Shown piece by piece: positions 7,240 through 14,942 of a stretch of 25,639 nt of DNA (position 1 is its first letter; the number at the start of each line of letters is the position of its first letter). The translations under genes and the position numbers were made by a program. Source of the DNA: SCUN01 sp046598935 (GTDB taxonomy: Bacteria; Acidobacteriota; Vicinamibacteria; Vicinamibacterales; SCN-69-37); contig JBKJHW010000134.1 in assembly GCA_046598935.1 (NCBI GenBank), forward strand, positions 1 through 25,639, read 5' to 3'. A model generated the notes under the pieces. It was not told the DNA's origin and ran no database searches. It was given only the letters and a program-made list of their open reading frames with translations.

Positions 7240-8121
7240 ATGGGCACTGACAAGGACTTTCGTGTTCTGGTTGCCACAGACGGGTCCGCGCCTGCAAAGA
7301 TGGCAGTCGCGACCACCGTTCGGTTTCCGTGGCCCGCACGAACACGCGCCCACGGCGTCACCGCGAGACAGGTTGCAGCGGACTACCGAAAATCGATTCT
7401 GTTCGCGATCCTCGATCGTAGTGCCGAGGTCATCGCCACCGGCGCGCGCCGGGCCCTCTCGCGCCGCTGGCCAGAGGCCGATGTGACCATTGTCGACACG
7501 ACGCCGGTTGCGGGCGTACTGCAAGAGGCGAAGCGATTCAACGCCGACGTAATCGTGCTTGGGTGGCGCGGTCGCGGTGCCGTGCGGCGTTTCCTGATGG
7601 GGAGCGTCTCTCGAGGGGTCGTTCGAGGCGCCAAGTGCGCCGTCCTCGTCGTGCGACGTGGGCAGCGAGATGTGCGCCGGCTCGTCATCGGCTTCGATGG
7701 ATCCGCCAACGCGCAGCGGGCGGTGGAGTTCGTCGGCAGGCTGCAACCACCTCGTGGCGGCCAAGTCATGATGTTCACCGCGGTCGATCACATGGGCGTG
7801 CCGTTCCATGCGCTAGCGCCCCGTGGCGTCGGCGCGACGGTCGCGGCAGAGGTGAGACGCGTCAACGCTCAGCGTACCGCACGGGCAAAGAAAAACCTCG
7901 CGCGGGCTGAAGCTACCCTCACGCGAGCGGGCTGGCGCGTCCGAACCACAGTGACCGCAGGCGCACCGTTGCACGACTTGCTGGCCACTGTGGACTCGGC
8001 GGGCGCCGATCTTCTCGTCGTGGGCGCCCGCGGCGCGAGCGGCTTCCGCCACCTGTTGGTGGGCAGCGTCGCCGAGGGTGCTCTGAACCGATGCCCTATC
8101 CCAGTCCTCATGGTGCGGTGA
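7240..8121 (+). CDS. Tandem-domain universal stress protein (UspA family)
   Basis: 293 residues with two UspA folds. Domain 1 (about 6-140) has V-A-T-D-G-S (11-16) and the ATP-binding motif G108-x2-G111-x9-G121-S122. Domain 2 (about 145-293) has G-F-D-G-S (151-155) and G262-x2-G265-x9-G275-S276. Both nucleotide sites therefore look intact, which marks the ATP-binding class. The start at 7240 is chosen because the family begins just before the first strand; an in-frame ATG at 7228 would add four residues. Family knowledge: cytoplasmic, stress-induced, role in survival under starvation or low oxygen. It is followed by remnants of further Usp genes, then by the Ca2+-ATPase. Confidence 0.92.
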   Translation: MGTDKDFRVLVATDGSAPAKMAVATTVRFPWPARTRAHGVTARQVAADYRKSILFAILDRSAEVIATGARRALSRRWPEADVTIVDTTPVAGVLQEAKRFNADVIVLGWRGRGAVRRFLMGSVSRGVVRGAKCAVLVVRRGQRDVRRLVIGFDGSANAQRAVEFVGRLQPPRGGQVMMFTAVDHMGVPFHALAPRGVGATVAAEVRRVNAQRTARAKKNLARAEATLTRAGWRVRTTVTAGAPLHDLLATVDSAGADLLVVGARGASGFRHLLVGSVAEGALNRCPIPVLMVR

Positions 8122-8162
8122 GATGCGTGTTCACCGCGGTTCGTGCCACCGCGTGAGATCGG

Positions 8163-8300
8163 AGGCAGCCGTGGGTAATCCTGTTCGCCACAAACCGCTC
8201 GCCCGAGGCTGAAGGGGCGCGACAGATGCTTCACGGCTGGGACTTCCAGCCGACTGATTCGGTCGCCACTGTCACGGTGCTCGAAAGCGGCGTTCCGGAA
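8163..8300 (+). pseudogene. Remnant of a second universal stress protein (N-terminal part)
   Basis: In the frame of 8226 the bases read W-V-I-L-F-A-T-N-R-S-P-E-A-E-G-A-R, then T-V-T-V-L-E-S-G-V-P-E-Y-E. This is the first strand, loop and second strand of a UspA domain (usual motif A-T-D-G-S-P-E; here N-R replaces D-G). There is no proper start codon before the motif, and Usp similarity is lost after about 8295. It lies just downstream of the intact tandem Usp. Recognised from memory of the family, without alignment. Confidence 0.55.
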
Positions 8301-8301
8301 T

Positions 8302-8547
8302 ATGAGCGAACATCTCGCCGCGGCGAAAGAACTCGGCGCCAATCTGGCCACCGACGGGTCAAGTCCCGCGCACGCCGCCGTTCAGGCCCTTCTGACGCTG
8401 CCGCTGGCGCCGCGGTCGTGCGAGCCCGATCGGTTTGCCGACGTGATGCTCGACGCCATCGCGTTGAATGGTTCGTTCTACAACAGTCACCGGATGCTGG
8501 AGAAGTACGTCTCGAAGGCGTACACCGTCGGACAGGAACCCAGATGA
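8302..8547 (+). pseudogene. Chimeric remnant: Usp pieces joined to the C-terminus of an alpha-glucan phosphorylase
   Basis: An open frame of 81 residues made of unrelated parts. Residues 5-14 (L-A-A-A-K-E-L-G-A-N) resemble the end of a Usp domain. Residues 16-35 (A-T-D-G-S-S-P-A-H-A-A-V-Q-A-L-L) resemble the beginning of another. Residues about 45-74 (F-A-D-V-M-L-D-A-I-A-L-N-G-S-F, then N-S-H-R-M-L-E-K-Y-V) match the C-terminal end of glycogen/starch phosphorylase-type enzymes, whose catalytic body (hundreds of residues) is absent. The best reading is a scar of internal deletions in a Usp-phosphorylase gene series. Its TGA overlaps the ATG of the ATPase (ATGA), so the phosphorylase end may have been kept as a translational lead-in. 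Confidence 0.6.
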
Positions 8548-11342
8548 AGCCCTGGTACGAAGTTGATTCAGACGCCGCAGCGGCACAGCTCGGTACGGAC
8601 CCCGAACGAGGGCTGACCGCGTCGGACGCTGCGAGACGGCTGGCCGTCGATGGACCAAACGAGCTGGTCGAAAGTGGCGCGCGGAGCGCGTGGACCATCG
8701 CCTGGGAACAGCTGACCGCGACGATGGTCGTGATCCTCATCGTGGCGGCGGTGGTCTCGGTTGCCGTCGGTGACTACAAAGACGCCGTGGCGATTCTCGC
8801 GATTGTCGTGCTCAACGCCGTGCTTGGCTTCTATCAGGAGTTTCGGGCGGAAAAGGCGATCGCCGCACTGAAGAAACTCGCCGTCCCACACGTCAGCGTG
8901 CGGCGCGACGGACACGTCATGGACATCGCGGCCCGCGACCTCGTCGTCGGCGACGTCATGCTCCTGGAGGCGGGGAACGTCGTGGCCGCGGACGGGCGAG
9001 TCGTCGGCGCGGCAAATCTGCGCACGCAGGAAGCCGCGTTGACGGGCGAGTCCCAGCCTGTGGAGAAAGATCCCGCGGCAATCACGGCTCCGACCGATGG
9101 CTCGGCAGTCGTGGTCGGCGACCGCCGCAACATGGTCTTCATGGGCACGGCCGTGACCTACGGACGCGGGCACGCGGTGGTGACGGGCACGGGGATGCGG
9201 ACGGAGCTGGGGGCGATCGCGACGATGCTTCAGGCCGTCCATCGCGAGCCGACGCCGCTGCAGAGACGGCTGGATCAACTCGGTGGACGTCTGGCCATCG
9301 CGGCCCTCGCTATCGTCGCCGTGATGTTCGTCATGGGCCTCGCGCGTGGCGAGGCTTTCAAGGTCATGTTCCTGACGGCGGTCAGCATGGCGGTGGCGGC
9401 CGTCCCCGAGGGGTTGCCCGCTGTGGTCACGATCGCGCTCGCTCTGGGCGCTCAACGAATGTTGCGGCGACACGCCCTTATTCGCAAGCTTGCGGCCGTC
9501 GAAACGCTGGGTTCGGTGACCGTCATCTGCTCCGACAAAACCGGAACGCTCACCGAGAACCGCATGCGAGCCGCCATCCTGGACGTGGCGGGACGACGTG
9601 TCGAACTCGCTGATGGCATGACATTGCGTCTAGACACGTGGACACGCGCTGGAACCCAACAGGTTGCCGCGACGGATGAGCGCGCCGACATGGACGTTGG
9701 CCTGGCGCTTCTGCTCGCCGGTGGCGCGCTCTGCAACGATGCGGTGGTCGAAGGCGAGGAGACCGATGCCTCGACGACGGGCACGGCGCTCGGCGATCCG
9801 ACGGAAGTTGCGCTGGTCCATGCGGCCGCACAGGCCGGGTTCACGAAGTCTCACCTCGAACGCCAGTTTCCGCGCGTGGCTGAAGTGCCGTTCGAGTCCG
9901 AGCGGAAACGAATGACGACCATTCACAGTTGGCCTGTTGACTCGATGCCGCTGGCGGAGGTCCTTCGGCTGGCGTGGAGCGTCGACAACGGCGCCGCACG
10001 GCTACGTCATGTCGCATTCACGAAAGGTGGCGTCGATCAACTCATCGGCATATCGCGACAGGTGTGGGTGGGCCAGGCCAGCGAGCGGCTCGATGAGGAG
10101 TGGGCGTCCCGAATCGTGCGCGCGAATGACCGCCTTGCCAGCGACGGAATGCGGGTGCTCGGCGTGGGGTTCCGCCTGCTCGATGGGCTCCCCGATGACA
10201 GAACCCACCAGAACATCGAAAAGGACCTCACCTTCGTCGGGCTCGTGGGCATTCTTGATCCGCCGCGTCCAGAGGCACGAGACGCCGTGGCGACTTGTGT
10301 GGCCGCGGGCATTCGGCCCGTCATGATCACTGGGGACCACCCGCTGACCGCCGGGTACATCGCACGTGCGCTCGGCATCGCGGCCGGCGACCGCATTCTG
10401 ACGGGGGCCGAACTCGAGCGAATGCCACCCGCAGAGCTCGCTGACGCTGTGGGGGATGTGAGTGTCTTCGCCCGCGTGTCACCCGAGCACAAGCTCAGGA
10501 TCGTCGATGCCCTGCGCCAGCGCGGAGACATCGTGGCCATGACGGGCGACGGTGTCAACGACGCGCCGGCGCTGAAGAGAGCCCACATCGGCGTCGCCAT
10601 GGGCATCACCGGCAGCGACGTCTCGAAAGAGGCCGCCGACATGGTGTTGCTCGACGACAACTTCGCGACGATTGTGACCGCTGTCGAGGAAGGCCGTGTC
10701 ATCTACGACAACATCCGCAAGTTCGTGAAGTACCTCTTGACCACCAACTCCAGCGAGCTCTGGCTGATGTTCGTCGCCCCATTCCTCGGAATGCCGCTAC
10801 CCCTCCTGCCCTTGCAAATTCTCTGGATCAACCTGGTGACGGACGGCCCCACGGCCCTGATGCTGGGTGTCGAGCCCGCCGAGCGTGGCGTCATGAAACG
10901 CCCGCCGTACCCGCCGAACGAAAGCATCTTCGCGCGGGGCCTCGGGTCACATGTCGTCTGGGTGGGCATCGTCATGGCGGCGATCACGCTCGGCGTGGGC
11001 TACTGGTATTGGCACGCTGGTGACGAACGGTGGCGGACCATGGTGTTCACGACGCTGGCCTTCTCACAGATGGCACACGTGATGGCGATTCGGTCGAGCA
11101 CTGATTCGCTCTTCACCGTCGGTGTGCTCTCGAATCGCTGGCTGGCTGCGGCGGTCGCGGGAACGGTGGTGCTGCAGCTGGTGGTCGTCTACGTACCTCT
11201 GTTCAACCGCCTGTTCGACACCCTGCCGCTGTCTGCCGGCGATTTGATCCTGGCGACGCTCTTGGCCAGCGTCGTCTTTGCGGTCGTGGAAATAGAGAAA
11301 GTCATTCGGCGGCCCGGCGCAAGAACGGCGCGAACGGCGTAG
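8544..11342 (+). CDS. P2A-type Ca2+-transporting ATPase
   Basis: 932 residues from the ATG at 8544, which overlaps the stop of the preceding remnant and has AGGAA upstream; the frame extends to 8226 but that part is debris. Order: cation ATPase N-terminal domain (1-50), M1-M2 (about 55-100), actuator with T-G-E-S (167-170), M4 with P-E-G-L-P (288-292), phosphorylation Asp331 in D-K-T-G-T-L-T, nucleotide domain, hinge T-G-D-G-V-N-D (667-673), then the M5-M10 region. Calcium-site residues of SERCA are conserved: Glu289 (E309), Asn735 and Glu738 (N768, E771), Asn763, Thr766 and Asp767 (N796, T799, D800), with the same 28-residue spacing. This supports Ca2+ rather than Na+/K+ transport. It expels or sequesters calcium at the inner membrane; Mn2+ is possible. 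Confidence 0.93.
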   Translation: MKPWYEVDSDAAAAQLGTDPERGLTASDAARRLAVDGPNELVESGARSAWTIAWEQLTATMVVILIVAAVVSVAVGDYKDAVAILAIVVLNAVLGFYQEFRAEKAIAALKKLAVPHVSVRRDGHVMDIAARDLVVGDVMLLEAGNVVAADGRVVGAANLRTQEAALTGESQPVEKDPAAITAPTDGSAVVVGDRRNMVFMGTAVTYGRGHAVVTGTGMRTELGAIATMLQAVHREPTPLQRRLDQLGGRLAIAALAIVAVMFVMGLARGEAFKVMFLTAVSMAVAAVPEGLPAVVTIALALGAQRMLRRHALIRKLAAVETLGSVTVICSDKTGTLTENRMRAAILDVAGRRVELADGMTLRLDTWTRAGTQQVAATDERADMDVGLALLLAGGALCNDAVVEGEETDASTTGTALGDPTEVALVHAAAQAGFTKSHLERQFPRVAEVPFESERKRMTTIHSWPVDSMPLAEVLRLAWSVDNGAARLRHVAFTKGGVDQLIGISRQVWVGQASERLDEEWASRIVRANDRLASDGMRVLGVGFRLLDGLPDDRTHQNIEKDLTFVGLVGILDPPRPEARDAVATCVAAGIRPVMITGDHPLTAGYIARALGIAAGDRILTGAELERMPPAELADAVGDVSVFARVSPEHKLRIVDALRQRGDIVAMTGDGVNDAPALKRAHIGVAMGITGSDVSKEAADMVLLDDNFATIVTAVEEGRVIYDNIRKFVKYLLTTNSSELWLMFVAPFLGMPLPLLPLQILWINLVTDGPTALMLGVEPAERGVMKRPPYPPNESIFARGLGSHVVWVGIVMAAITLGVGYWYWHAGDERWRTMVFTTLAFSQMAHVMAIRSSTDSLFTVGVLSNRWLAAAVAGTVVLQLVVVYVPLFNRLFDTLPLSAGDLILATLLASVVFAVVEIEKVIRRPGARTARTA

Positions 11343-11400
11343 ACACCTCACGCGACATCGCGGTGGTCCTCCTCTGGCAGCATCGCCTGGTTCACGAACG

Positions 11401-11499
11401 GTACTGGTGCTGAACGCCGGAAGTTCCTCGGTGAAGTTCGCCATCCTGGTGTGCCGCTACACGCCACGGCGCGCGAATGTGCACCGGCCGAACGTGTGA
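11401..11499 (+). pseudogene. ackA: N-terminal remnant of acetate kinase
   Basis: The frame from 11401 reads V-L-V-L-N-A-G-S-S-S-V-K-F-A-I-L, the first strand and phosphate-binding loop of acetate kinase (family motif L-V-L-N-A-G-S-S-S-L-K-F). Similarity stops after about 16 residues. The frame then hits TGA at 11497-11499, and no start codon lies directly before it. Over 350 residues of a normal acetate kinase are missing. It is part of the decayed cassette between the ATPase and TerC genes. Confidence 0.75.
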
Positions 11500-11737
11500 C
11501 GCGACCGCGGACGTTCGACGAGGTCTGCCAGATTTTTCTGACCGCGCTCGGCTTCTACACGACGGCGGAATGTACCGGCTACGCCCGACACTGCGGATAT
11601 TCGGCACCTACATGCTTATGAAAACTGCTCTAAAGCCAAGACCGAGGCAAGACAAACCATAGATAAAATTGAATTGTAGAAACTATATTTCGTCTTTGTC
11701 TATTGAATGGCGGGCCACCTATCTTAATCTTATCTAA
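11500..11737 (+). other. Gene-free stretch between the ackA remnant and terC, with an AT-rich end
   Basis: From 11496 another frame is open for about 42 codons (T-F-D-E-V-C-Q-I-F-L-T-A-L-G-F-Y-T-T) and looks like further coding debris, but I do not recognise it. From about 11615 the base composition turns sharply AT-rich, unlike the rest of the window, until the TerC ATG. Within it are the inverted words AGACAAA (11650-11656) and TTTGTCT (11695-11701). A weak promoter could be TTGTCT (11696-11701), 18 bases, TATCTT (11720-11725). I looked for a yybP-ykoY manganese riboswitch, common before terC genes, and did not find its signature. Confidence 0.45.
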
Positions 11738-12829
11738 ATGTTCTGGATGTATGCCGGCTTCCTAGCCCTCGTTTTGCTCCTCTTGGCCCTGGACCTTGGG
11801 GTGTTCCACCGGACGGCTCACGTCGTGTCCGTGAGAGAGGCCCTGGGGTGGTCCGCCTTCTGGATCGGCCTTGGCCTGGCCTTTGCCGTGTTCATCTACT
11901 TCGGCTATGAGCGCCACTGGCTGGGCCTGGGCCTCACCCCCGACCTCATGACCGTCGCTCCGCAGGCCGTGGAGGGCGTGGGGCTCGTTTACAACGACGG
12001 CACCAGCGCGACGGTCAAGTACATCACCGGGTACCTGGTCGAGAAGTCACTCGCCGTCGACAACATCTTCGTGATCGCGATACTGTTTGGCTTCTTTGCG
12101 GTCCCCGCCCTATACCAGCACCGAATATTGTTCTGGGGGATCGTGGGCGCTCTCGTCATGCGTGGTGCCATGATCGCGGTGGGCGCTCAGCTCATCCAGC
12201 GCTTCACATGGATCATCTACCTGTTCGGCGCCTTTCTGATCGTGACCGGGATCAAGATGCTCCTGCTGAAAACGGATGCGACGGACCCCAACCGCAACCT
12301 TGTCGTCCGGCTGACCCGGCGGCTCTTCCCGGTGAGCGAACGCTTCCACGGGCACCACTTTTTCGTGCGCGCGGGCTCGAGCGCCTCCCACGAAGCGGCT
12401 ACCCCCGGCGCCGCGGTGGAGGTCGACCACGTTGTGGACGCGGCACGCCCCGGAATCCTGCTCGCCACTCCGCTCTTCCTCGCGTTGGTGATGGTCGAGT
12501 TCACCGACCTCATCTTCGCGGTCGATTCGATCCCGGCCATCTTCGCCATCACGGGCGACGCGTTCTTGGTGTTCACGAGCAATGTGTTCGCAATCTTGGG
12601 GCTGCGCAGCCTCTATTTCGCTCTGGCGGGCATGATCGACGAGTTCCGCTACTTGAAGGTGTCGCTCGCCGCCGTGCTCATGGTCGTAGGAGTAAAGATG
12701 ATGACCCACGTGTGGCTCAAGGATTTGCTGGGGCAGCACTTCAATCTCTACCTCCTCGCCGTCGTCCTGCTTATCCTGGCCGCTGGCGTCGTTGCCTCGC
12801 TCCTGGCCTCGCGGCGGGAGCGGAGCTGA
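11738..12829 (+). CDS. TerC-family integral membrane protein (metal ion exporter type)
   Basis: 363 residues, about nine hydrophobic segments. Family signatures are the acidic membrane motifs E-K-S-L-A-V-D-N-I-F-V (about residues 102-112) and E-F-T-D-L-I-F-A-V-D-S-I-P-A (about 251-264), whose Asp/Glu residues are proposed to coordinate the ion. A hydrophilic insert lies in the middle, His-containing (F-H-G-H-H-F-F-V). The length fits the long Alx/TerC group. Family knowledge: members confer tellurite resistance or export Mn2+. No other ter genes are present, so manganese or general metal stress is more likely. There is no Shine-Dalgarno; the leader is AT-rich. Its position after the Ca2+-ATPase fits a cation-stress cassette. 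Confidence 0.9.
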   Translation: MFWMYAGFLALVLLLLALDLGVFHRTAHVVSVREALGWSAFWIGLGLAFAVFIYFGYERHWLGLGLTPDLMTVAPQAVEGVGLVYNDGTSATVKYITGYLVEKSLAVDNIFVIAILFGFFAVPALYQHRILFWGIVGALVMRGAMIAVGAQLIQRFTWIIYLFGAFLIVTGIKMLLLKTDATDPNRNLVVRLTRRLFPVSERFHGHHFFVRAGSSASHEAATPGAAVEVDHVVDAARPGILLATPLFLALVMVEFTDLIFAVDSIPAIFAITGDAFLVFTSNVFAILGLRSLYFALAGMIDEFRYLKVSLAAVLMVVGVKMMTHVWLKDLLGQHFNLYLLAVVLLILAAGVVASLLASRRERS

Positions 12830-12958
12830 AAGTGTAAGACCCCACACGGCTTCACCGGTCAGATTGGGCCTCATGGATGCATGGGGTGAACGCAGCACTT
12901 CTCAACGGCGCTCCCGACGCGGTCAAGCTGCGCCAGCGCCTGCCGCCAGTGGACAGGT

Positions 12959-13354
12959 GTGGAGAAGCGGCGGGGCGTGAACGTGCCATTTGATTCAGAG
13001 CGAATAAGCCTCGCGCCGAAGGATCTCGAGTCCACGGAGATCTCGTTCAAGGACCTGCCGCTCTACAGCTACGACGACGACGCCGACTGTCCGCCGGCGG
13101 CGCGCGTGTTCAAGGAATCGCTCGCGAAAGTTGACGCGTTGCTCTTCGTCACGCCGGAAGACAACCGCTCGATCCCCGGCGCGCTGAAAAACGCGATCGA
13201 CTGGGCCAGCCGGCTGTACGGGCAGAATTCATTCACGAAAGAACCGTCGGCCGTGATCGGCACGACGCCCGGCGCCATCGGCACGGCCATCGCGCAGCAA
13301 CATCTGCGCGCGGTGCTGAGCTTCCGCAATTCGCCGCAGAACGCGATCGAGTAG
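12959..13354 (+). pseudogene. Truncated NADPH-dependent FMN reductase
   Basis: The frame codes for a middle part of the chromate/quinone-reductase type of flavodoxin-like FMN reductase: D-L-P-L-Y-S-Y, then L-L-F-V-T-P-E-D-N-R-S-I-P-G-A-L-K-N-A-I-D-W-A-S-R. In the family the FMN-contacting motif is P-E-Y-N-x-S; here Tyr is Asp. The first beta strand and phosphate loop are missing. The C-terminus stops just after N-S-P-Q, short by an estimated 35-40 residues. The frame opens with GTG at 12959 but without a ribosome site, and the preceding 100 bases hold no recognisable coding sequence. Most likely inactive. An expressed small protein cannot be excluded. Confidence 0.7.
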
Positions 13355-13381
13355 CTCACGTCCGTTCACTTCAGGAATCCA

Positions 13382-13415
13382 ATGTGTCTACATAATCGTG
13401 TTAATGTGGATACAT
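13382..13415 (+). promoter_or_regulatory. Paired palindromic operator of the vapBC module
   Basis: Two boxes of form ATGT-N4-ACAT at 13382-13393 and 13404-13415, 22 bp apart centre to centre, i.e. two helical turns on the same face. The extended 15-mers (13382-13396, 13404-13418) agree at 12 of 15 positions; the second extends into the antitoxin ATG. This is the usual layout for autoregulation by an antitoxin or toxin-antitoxin complex. Confidence 0.65.
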
Positions 13416-13416
13416 T

Positions 13417-13686
13417 ATGGTCTCCATGGGAGTTCGCGAACTCAAAGCGCAATTGAGCCGCCAGCTGCGGCGCGTGCAGTCCGGCGTGTCCATCACCATC
13501 ACGGACCGCGGCACAGCCATCGCGGTGCTCTCGCCGGTCGAGAAAAAGGCATCGCTGGAGTGGGCGCACCGCATGGTCGCCCGGGGCGAAGCGACGTGGA
13601 GCGGAGGCAAGCCGAAGGGGTTGAGCCCGCGAATTCCCACGCGAGGCAAACGGGGGTCGCAGCAAATCATCGAGGATCGGCGTTGA
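13417..13686 (+). CDS. Type II antitoxin, Phd/YefM-like (VapB)
   Basis: 89 residues. The N-terminal half (V-R-E-L-K-A-Q-L-S-R-Q-L-R-R-V, then I-T-D-R-G-T-A-I-A-V-L-S-P) is the Phd/YefM DNA-binding fold. The C-terminal half is basic and unstructured, as expected for the toxin-neutralising tail. ATG at 13417; a second in-frame ATG at 13426 gives M-G-V-R-E-L, which fits the family start equally well. It overlaps the toxin gene by four bases (TTGA). Family knowledge: it binds and inhibits the VapC nuclease and represses its own promoter. Located at the right edge of the accessory block. Confidence 0.88.
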   Translation: MVSMGVRELKAQLSRQLRRVQSGVSITITDRGTAIAVLSPVEKKASLEWAHRMVARGEATWSGGKPKGLSPRIPTRGKRGSQQIIEDRR

Positions 13687-14102
13687 TTGCGTACGTCGAC
13701 AGCAGCGCGTTGTTCAAAGCGTACTTCGACGAGCCAGGATCAGCCGACGTGATCCGGCTGATGTCGGGCGCAAATGCGGTGGTCACCTCGGCGCTGGCCT
13801 ATCCGGAAATCCGGGCCGCTTTTTCACGCCGCCGTCGCGAACGGACGATTACGCCCGCGCAGTTCAAATCCGCCCGTCAACAGTTCGATTCGGACTGGCC
13901 GACGTTCTTGGTCCTGCCGATCGATGACGCGCTTGCGCGGCGCGCCGGGGCGTTGGCCGACGAGCACGGGCTCCGCGGCGCGGATGCCGTTCACCTGGCG
14001 GCCTTCGAGCGATTGGTCGCGTCCGCGACCGAAGCCAACGACGAAATCGAGTTTTCCTGCGCGGATGATCGCCTGAGCCGCGCGGCGCGGAACCTCGGCT
14101 AA
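13683..14102 (+). CDS. PIN-domain ribonuclease toxin (VapC)
   Basis: 139 residues from TTG at 13683, chosen because the PIN domain begins at once (I-A-Y-V-D-S-S-A-L). No ATG is available, and the start overlaps the antitoxin stop. The acidic active-site residues are all present: Asp6, Glu42 (Y-P-E-I-R-A-A-F), Asp101 (G-A-D-A-V-H-L-A) and Asp128/129 (C-A-D-D-R-L). The toxin therefore looks catalytically intact. Family knowledge: Mg2+-dependent endoribonuclease, often cutting tRNA or rRNA; the target here is unknown. It is convergent with the pyrophosphatase gene, nine bases between stops. Confidence 0.92.
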   Translation: MIAYVDSSALFKAYFDEPGSADVIRLMSGANAVVTSALAYPEIRAAFSRRRRERTITPAQFKSARQQFDSDWPTFLVLPIDDALARRAGALADEHGLRGADAVHLAAFERLVASATEANDEIEFSCADDRLSRAARNLG

Positions 14103-14111
14103 AACACTCCC

Positions 14112-14780
14112 CTACGACAGCGCGTCGTCCAGCTGCTTTTTCAGATGTCCGAACCGCTCCGCGTAGTCTTCGTGGGCGGCGCGAACGATGAGCTGCGCTT
14201 CCTCGCGGCCGAAGACGTGCGCGACTTCCGTCGGCTTGTCCGGCGCGCCAGGTTTCCACTTGTAGGTCTCGAAGTAATGGACGAGCCGGTCAACCACGGC
14301 CGGCGGAATCTCGGAGATCTCCGAGTACGCGCCGTAGAGCGCGTCGCCCTCGAGCACGGCAATGATTTTGTCGTCCGCTTCGTTGCCGTCGATCATGCGC
14401 AATCCGCCGACGGGCCGCGCCTGCAGCAGCAAGTCGCTGTGCGTAATCGCCGACTGCGTCAGCACGCACACATCGAGCGGATCCTTGTCGCCTTCGATTG
14501 ACTGCCGCCCCGTGCGCGCGGCGGTCAGCGACGCCACCCGCGGGCCGCAATACGTTTGCGGAATAAACCCGTACGGCGCCGGGCAGATATTTGAGTACAA
14601 CTGCGGCCGGTCGACCTTGAGGTAACCGCTCGGCTTGTCGATCTCGTATTTCACCCGATCCGTCGGCACGATCTCGATGAAGCAGGTGACGACGTCCGGC
14701 GCGCGGCTACCGAGAGAGACGCCGTGCCACGGATGGCTGCGGAAAAGAAGGCCTAAGAGTTTGCCGGGGTCGTCCGTCAT
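14112..14780 (-). CDS. ppa: Inorganic pyrophosphatase, family I
   Basis: 222 residues. It hydrolyses pyrophosphate to two phosphates in the cytoplasm. Typical blocks in order: V-K-Y-E-I-D-K (43-49), Y-G-F-I-P-Q-T (70-76), and the metal-binding signature D98-K-D100-P-L-D103. A later block has D-D-K-I-I-A-V-L (about 136-143) and Y-F-E-T-Y-K (about 168-173). It is longer than the 175-residue E. coli enzyme, with an N-terminal extension of about 25 residues and an insert before the metal signature (T-A-A-R-T-G-R-Q), as in several soluble PPases from other phyla. A housekeeping gene, convergent with the toxin and divergent from the TonB receptor. Confidence 0.93.
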   Translation of the reverse strand: MTDDPGKLLGLLFRSHPWHGVSLGSRAPDVVTCFIEIVPTDRVKYEIDKPSGYLKVDRPQLYSNICPAPYGFIPQTYCGPRVASLTAARTGRQSIEGDKDPLDVCVLTQSAITHSDLLLQARPVGGLRMIDGNEADDKIIAVLEGDALYGAYSEISEIPPAVVDRLVHYFETYKWKPGAPDKPTEVAHVFGREEAQLIVRAAHEDYAERFGHLKKQLDDALS

Positions 14781-14913
14781 CGTGGCAACTCATTATCGGC
14801 TATTGGAAGGATCCGCTATTTCCTATCGGCGATCGATGCCGTAGCAAGCGAGGTGAGCGTATCGCCCCGTCCAGGAGGTTCGTTTGTTCAATAGAGCACG
14901 CTACCGAACGCTG

Positions 14914-14942
14914 TTGATTTCGCAGGCGTCGTCTCTCACAAT
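14914..14942 (+). promoter_or_regulatory. Possible housekeeping-type promoter of the TonB receptor
   Basis: TTGATT (14914-14919), 17 bases, CACAAT (14937-14942); four of six matches in each box to the sigma-70 consensus. It would give a leader of about 100 bases before the ATG at 15047. By eye only; promoter rules in this phylum are poorly known. Confidence 0.25.

Noticed and set aside
8226..8543. Longer N-terminus for the Ca2+-ATPase
   Set aside because: The extra residues are Arg-rich debris; the family N-terminus starts at 8544 with an overlapping stop and a ribosome site.
11650..11737. yybP-ykoY manganese riboswitch before terC
   Set aside because: The conserved GGGGAGUA-type core was not found on reading the leader.
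6402..13374. Nine-base word CGTTCACTT at 6402-6410 and 13366-13374 as possible attachment-site repeats
   Set aside because: Too short, not part of the tRNA 3' end, and no integrase is present; probably chance.
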